A program made the position numbers and the translations under genes. The notes under the pieces were generated by a model. That model was not told the DNA's origin and searched no databases. It saw only the letters and a list, made by a program, of their open reading frames with translations. Positions 24,336-27,050 of a stretch of 27,050 nt of DNA are shown one piece after another. This DNA comes from Bacteroidia bacterium (GTDB lineage Bacteria; Bacteroidota; Bacteroidia; UKL13-3). Every line of letters begins with the position of its first letter. Within the stretch, counting starts at the first letter, position 1. The DNA is taken from the NCBI GenBank assembly GCA_019454865.1, contig JACFNJ010000004.1, positions 1 through 27,050 on the forward strand. Reading direction: 5' to 3'.

Positions 24336-25793
24336 TTAGAATTGGAAGTAGATAAATTGAGTAGCATTTTCAAATGATCCTAATAAAAATATCAAAAATG
24401 CTATACACAAATAATGCCATATTTTTGTAAGCAGATTCTCAATTTGTAAATTGTTTTTGAAAAGAATAAATTCAAGAATAAAAACAATCAATATTCCTAA
24501 TATACTTTTTGTTAAAACAATTATATGGGTAGTTGTTCTAGCTATCTCGTTCAATGAAAATCTATCCCAATTTTTAGTAATTTCAAGTATAAAATTGAAT
24601 CCATCTGAAATGCCTGGTAGTCTAAAAAAAATTAATGCGAGAGTAACTAACAAGAAAACCTCTGTAGAATTTACAAAGTCATTAAAACCATAGGTTGATG
24701 TATTAGTTTTTACAACCAATGATTTTAGTTTTTTATTGCTAAATATAAATTGTGGTAAATAAAAGATAGCATGCAAGATACCCCAGAATATAAATGCCCA
24801 ACCAGCACCATGCCAAATACCAGAAATTAAAAAGGTAAAGAATACTGCTATGTATATACCTCTTTTCCCAAAATCGCGAAATTTTAAAGCAATTGGAATA
24901 AATACATAGTCATTTAGAAATGACGATAAACTTATATGCCAACGACTCCAAAAGTCTTGCATGTTTTTAGCAAAGTATGGGAAATTAAAATTTAATAATA
25001 ATTCAATTCCAAAAAGTTTTGAAACTCCCCTCGCAATATCTGAATAACCACTGAAGTCTGCGTAAATTTGGAAAGTAAAAAGTATTGAACCAAAAATAAG
25101 TGAATATGATGAAAAGTTCTGATAGTTTGAAAAGACATCATCAACGATCATACCCGCAGAATCTGCAATAACAAGTTTTTTAAAAAAACCCCAGAACATT
25201 AAGCTTAATGCGGGTTTAATTACTTCAAGATTGAAATTTCTTTTTATATCTAATTGTGGTAATAAATGACTTGCTCTCTCAATTGGTCCGGCCACAAGTA
25301 AGGGAAAGTAGGCTACAAACAAGCTGTAAGCTACAATATCATTATGTGGATTGATCCTTCTGTAATATATATCCATGATATAAGAAATACCATGAAATGT
25401 ATAAAATGAAATTCCAACAGGTAAAATAATCTCTAAGGTATGTTGATTGGTTTCTAATCCGAAGGAGTTTAGTAATGAGATAGCACTTTCTATAAAGAAA
25501 TTAAAATATTTAAAATATAATAAAATTGATAAGCTCAGAAATATAAAAAGCCTCATTATGGCTTTTCTATAATTGTCGTTATTTGTATTGTTGAGATAGT
25601 ACCCGCCTATATAGGATATTAATGTAGATGTTAATAACAGAAATGTAAAACGCCAATCCCACATTCCGTAAAAAAAGTAACTGCAACACAAAAGAAAAAT
25701 ATTTTGAGATGATTTACTCTTTGAAAAGAATTTCCAATGAAGCAAAAGTACTATTGGAAGAAAACATGCAAAATATAAGGAATTGAACAACAT
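24336..25793 (-). CDS. MBOAT family membrane O-acyltransferase (AlgI/DltB-like)
   Basis: A 485-residue protein with about a dozen hydrophobic segments. MBOAT enzymes carry acyl groups across or at the membrane onto hydroxyl acceptors. It opens MLFNSLYFACFLPIVLLLHW, typical of the AlgI/PatA branch. It contains LPVGISFYTFHGISYIMDIY, QIYADFSGYSDIARGVSKLFG, NMQDFWSRWHISLSSFLNDY (His286) and the catalytic-histidine helix SGIWHGAGWAFIFWGILHA (His328). The active-site features are complete and the length is normal. It lies between a carrier-protein gene (three bases upstream) and an SGNH-like gene (two bases downstream). The donor is therefore probably an acyl-carrier-protein thioester, as in DltB, instead of acetyl-CoA alone. 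Confidence 0.93.
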   Translation of the reverse strand: MLFNSLYFACFLPIVLLLHWKFFSKSKSSQNIFLLCCSYFFYGMWDWRFTFLLLTSTLISYIGGYYLNNTNNDNYRKAIMRLFIFLSLSILLYFKYFNFFIESAISLLNSFGLETNQHTLEIILPVGISFYTFHGISYIMDIYYRRINPHNDIVAYSLFVAYFPLLVAGPIERASHLLPQLDIKRNFNLEVIKPALSLMFWGFFKKLVIADSAGMIVDDVFSNYQNFSSYSLIFGSILFTFQIYADFSGYSDIARGVSKLFGIELLLNFNFPYFAKNMQDFWSRWHISLSSFLNDYVFIPIALKFRDFGKRGIYIAVFFTFLISGIWHGAGWAFIFWGILHAIFYLPQFIFSNKKLKSLVVKTNTSTYGFNDFVNSTEVFLLVTLALIFFRLPGISDGFNFILEITKNWDRFSLNEIARTTTHIIVLTKSILGILIVFILEFILFKNNLQIENLLTKIWHYLCIAFLIFLLGSFENATQFIYFQF

Positions 25794-25796
25794 GTC

Positions 25797-26030
25797 TTAT
25801 CCTTTGAGTTTAATAATATCGTTTACAATATCTTCAACACATGTCCATACCTGAATTTGTTGAGTAGTAAATTTTATTTTATAGAATTTTTCTATTGCAA
25901 CAACCAAATAAATGTGATTCAAAGAATCCCATTCTTCAAAATCGCTTGCCTTTGATGCTGCATCAATTGTTATATGTTCGTTTTCAAAAACATCCCGAAA
26001 AATTGCATTCAAATCATCGTAGTTTACCAT
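25797..26030 (-). CDS. Dedicated acyl carrier protein
   Basis: A 77-residue phosphopantetheine carrier protein. The attachment serine is Ser36 in FEEWDSLNHIYLVVAIEKFY. The EWDSLxH form is typical of carrier proteins of specialised pathways and differs from the LGADSLDTVE of the housekeeping AcpP at 8928. Strand and helix layout (DLNAIFRDVFEN, then KIKFTTQQIQVW and VEDIVNDIIKL) is complete. It begins two bases after the FkbH-like gene and ends three bases before the MBOAT gene, so it most likely receives an acyl group from the first and hands it to the second. It probably needs a phosphopantetheinyl transferase encoded elsewhere. Confidence 0.92.
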   Translation of the reverse strand: MVNYDDLNAIFRDVFENEHITIDAASKASDFEEWDSLNHIYLVVAIEKFYKIKFTTQQIQVWTCVEDIVNDIIKLKG

Positions 26031-26032
26031 AA

Positions 26033-27050
26033 TTAGTTTTTAATAAAAGTTTTGTGTTCAATAAATTTTGAAATTTCTATACTATAAAAATTTTCATTTT
26101 TTGTTTTGTTAAAACCCAATTCAGTAAGTAAGTTGCTTACTAAGTTGTTTTTGCTTGTCGGAATGAATTCACCATTCAATATCTTTATTCCCTTTTTCAA
26201 CAATTCCTCCATAATCTTATTATGTATAAAAAACTCGACTCCTCGTTTTAAGACCCTACAACTCATCAACCAAGTATCAATTTTAGCAGTATAATCTTGC
26301 TCATCTATGTCAATAATTACTACACTGATAAGACCATAGTCTCCAAACTTGTCTTTAAGTGATACTGCGTATTTTAAATTATATGGAGAGTTTGCTATTT
26401 TCTTAATATCATTAATATTATATCTGATTGTTCTTAAATTAAATTGATTAGAGCGTTGGGTTAGTTGAGCAATTCTTTCAAATTCGGATGGTTCAAAATT
26501 TGTAACTGTTGCCACCATATCAAGAGATTTCAGATAATCGTCAAAGTTGGTTATACTTGTTGCTAATTCTTTACGTTTAGCTTCTTCTTGATATTGTTTT
26601 GTTCTTATGCTGTCATTTAAAGAATATGAAGCTGTATCAAACAAATTTAAACTAATCAAATAATCTAGATATAATGCTGGGTCTTCAGGCAAATCTGGTA
26701 CAATAACTTGTGGGATGTGTTGTCTTACAATCTCTCTTTCAGCAGGGTTATCGTCAATAAAAACCATAGAATCAAATCCGATATTCAATATTTTTTGTAT
26801 ATAGTTAATGTTATCTGCTTTGCTTGACCAATTAGCAACAAATACAGCGATGTCATCTAACTTTATTACCATTTCAGAATGCTTCTCAAAAGGTAGTTTT
26901 GCAACTTCCGGATTATTCTTCGAGCAAACTGCTAAGATTATACCACGTCTATTCAGTTCTTTTATCCATTTCTGTAAACGATAAAATGCTTTGCCAATGC
27001 CAATTGATCCAATTTGTATTCCTTCTATTCCATCATCGCCTATAATGCCA
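26033..27050 (-). CDS. FkbH-like protein, partial (N-terminus beyond right edge)
   Basis: The frame is open from the right edge to a stop at 26033, giving the last 338 residues. An internal ATG at 26872 is not the real start, because the 59 codons upstream carry conserved FkbH sequence: IIGDDGIEGIQIG and RGIILAVCSKNNPEVA, followed by the HAD metal motif VFIDDNPAEREIVRQ. The second half is the GNAT-like domain with NQFNLRTIRY, KFGDYGLISVV and WLMSCRVLKRGVE. In polyketide systems FkbH enzymes take a three-carbon unit from 1,3-bisphosphoglycerate and load glyceryl onto a carrier protein. The catalytic HAD aspartate lies outside the window. A carrier protein gene follows after two bases, which fits this role; the actual substrate is unproven. 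Confidence 0.9.
   Translation of the reverse strand, partial: GIIGDDGIEGIQIGSIGIGKAFYRLQKWIKELNRRGIILAVCSKNNPEVAKLPFEKHSEMVIKLDDIAVFVANWSSKADNINYIQKILNIGFDSMVFIDDNPAEREIVRQHIPQVIVPDLPEDPALYLDYLISLNLFDTASYSLNDSIRTKQYQEEAKRKELATSITNFDDYLKSLDMVATVTNFEPSEFERIAQLTQRSNQFNLRTIRYNINDIKKIANSPYNLKYAVSLKDKFGDYGLISVVIIDIDEQDYTAKIDTWLMSCRVLKRGVEFFIHNKIMEELLKKGIKILNGEFIPTSKNNLVSNLLTELGFNKTKNENFYSIEISKFIEHKTFIKN

Noticed and set aside
26033..26872. FkbH-like gene as a complete 279-residue protein starting at 26872
   Set aside because: Conserved FkbH residues continue in frame upstream to the window edge, so the gene is only cut by the window.

Overview
The window is AT-rich chromosomal DNA of a Bacteroidota bacterium. 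Three kinds of evidence point there. Several clear promoters follow the Bacteroidota pattern (a TTTG or TTG -33 box, about 19 bases, then a TAnnTTTG -7 box) instead of TTGACA/TATAAT. Shine-Dalgarno sites are mostly absent. The window also carries families largely confined to the phylum: DUF4468, IPExxxVDY, DUF2723, DUF5683, and the dapB-lepB pair with a long insert in LepB. No rRNA, tRNA, insertion sequence, CRISPR array or phage gene was seen. Non-ATG starts are common: TTG or GTG for five genes, and apparently ATT for one.

Positions 1-4134 hold a lipoprotein cut by the left edge, a secreted NTF2-like protein, a MATE transporter followed by an EamA transporter, and a convergent secreted DUF4468 protein. 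Positions 4285-6891 hold menD and menB for menaquinone synthesis, closed by a strong hairpin terminator that also lies just past the end of pyruvate kinase. Positions 6914-11204 hold a divergent pair of operons: leftward, an IPExxxVDY gene with no usual start codon plus pyk; rightward, acpP-fabF-rnc (fatty-acid synthesis and RNase III). Positions 11214-15146 hold a leftward pair, a DUF2723 membrane glycosyltransferase-like gene and tsaB (tRNA t6A). Positions 15370-15973 hold a VapBC-like toxin-antitoxin pair whose PIN toxin lacks the C-terminal acidic residues. Positions 16164-17444 hold a Crp/Fnr regulator and an unknown envelope protein. Positions 17585-21701 hold sucC with its terminator, then DUF5683-dapB-lepB.

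Positions 21698-27050 are one leftward operon of at least six genes with only 2-3 bases between neighbours, entering from the right edge: FkbH-like enzyme, acyl carrier protein, MBOAT acyltransferase, SGNH-like membrane protein, Gfo/Idh sugar-nucleotide dehydrogenase, and a polysaccharide-deacetylase-like protein. The first four mirror the parts of the Dlt D-alanylation machine (activating enzyme, carrier protein, MBOAT, SGNH partner), with an FkbH enzyme in the place of the adenylating enzyme DltA. The inferred job is loading a small acyl group, possibly glycerate, onto a dedicated carrier and passing it through the membrane to a surface glycan. This is the strongest candidate for an undescribed system in the window.
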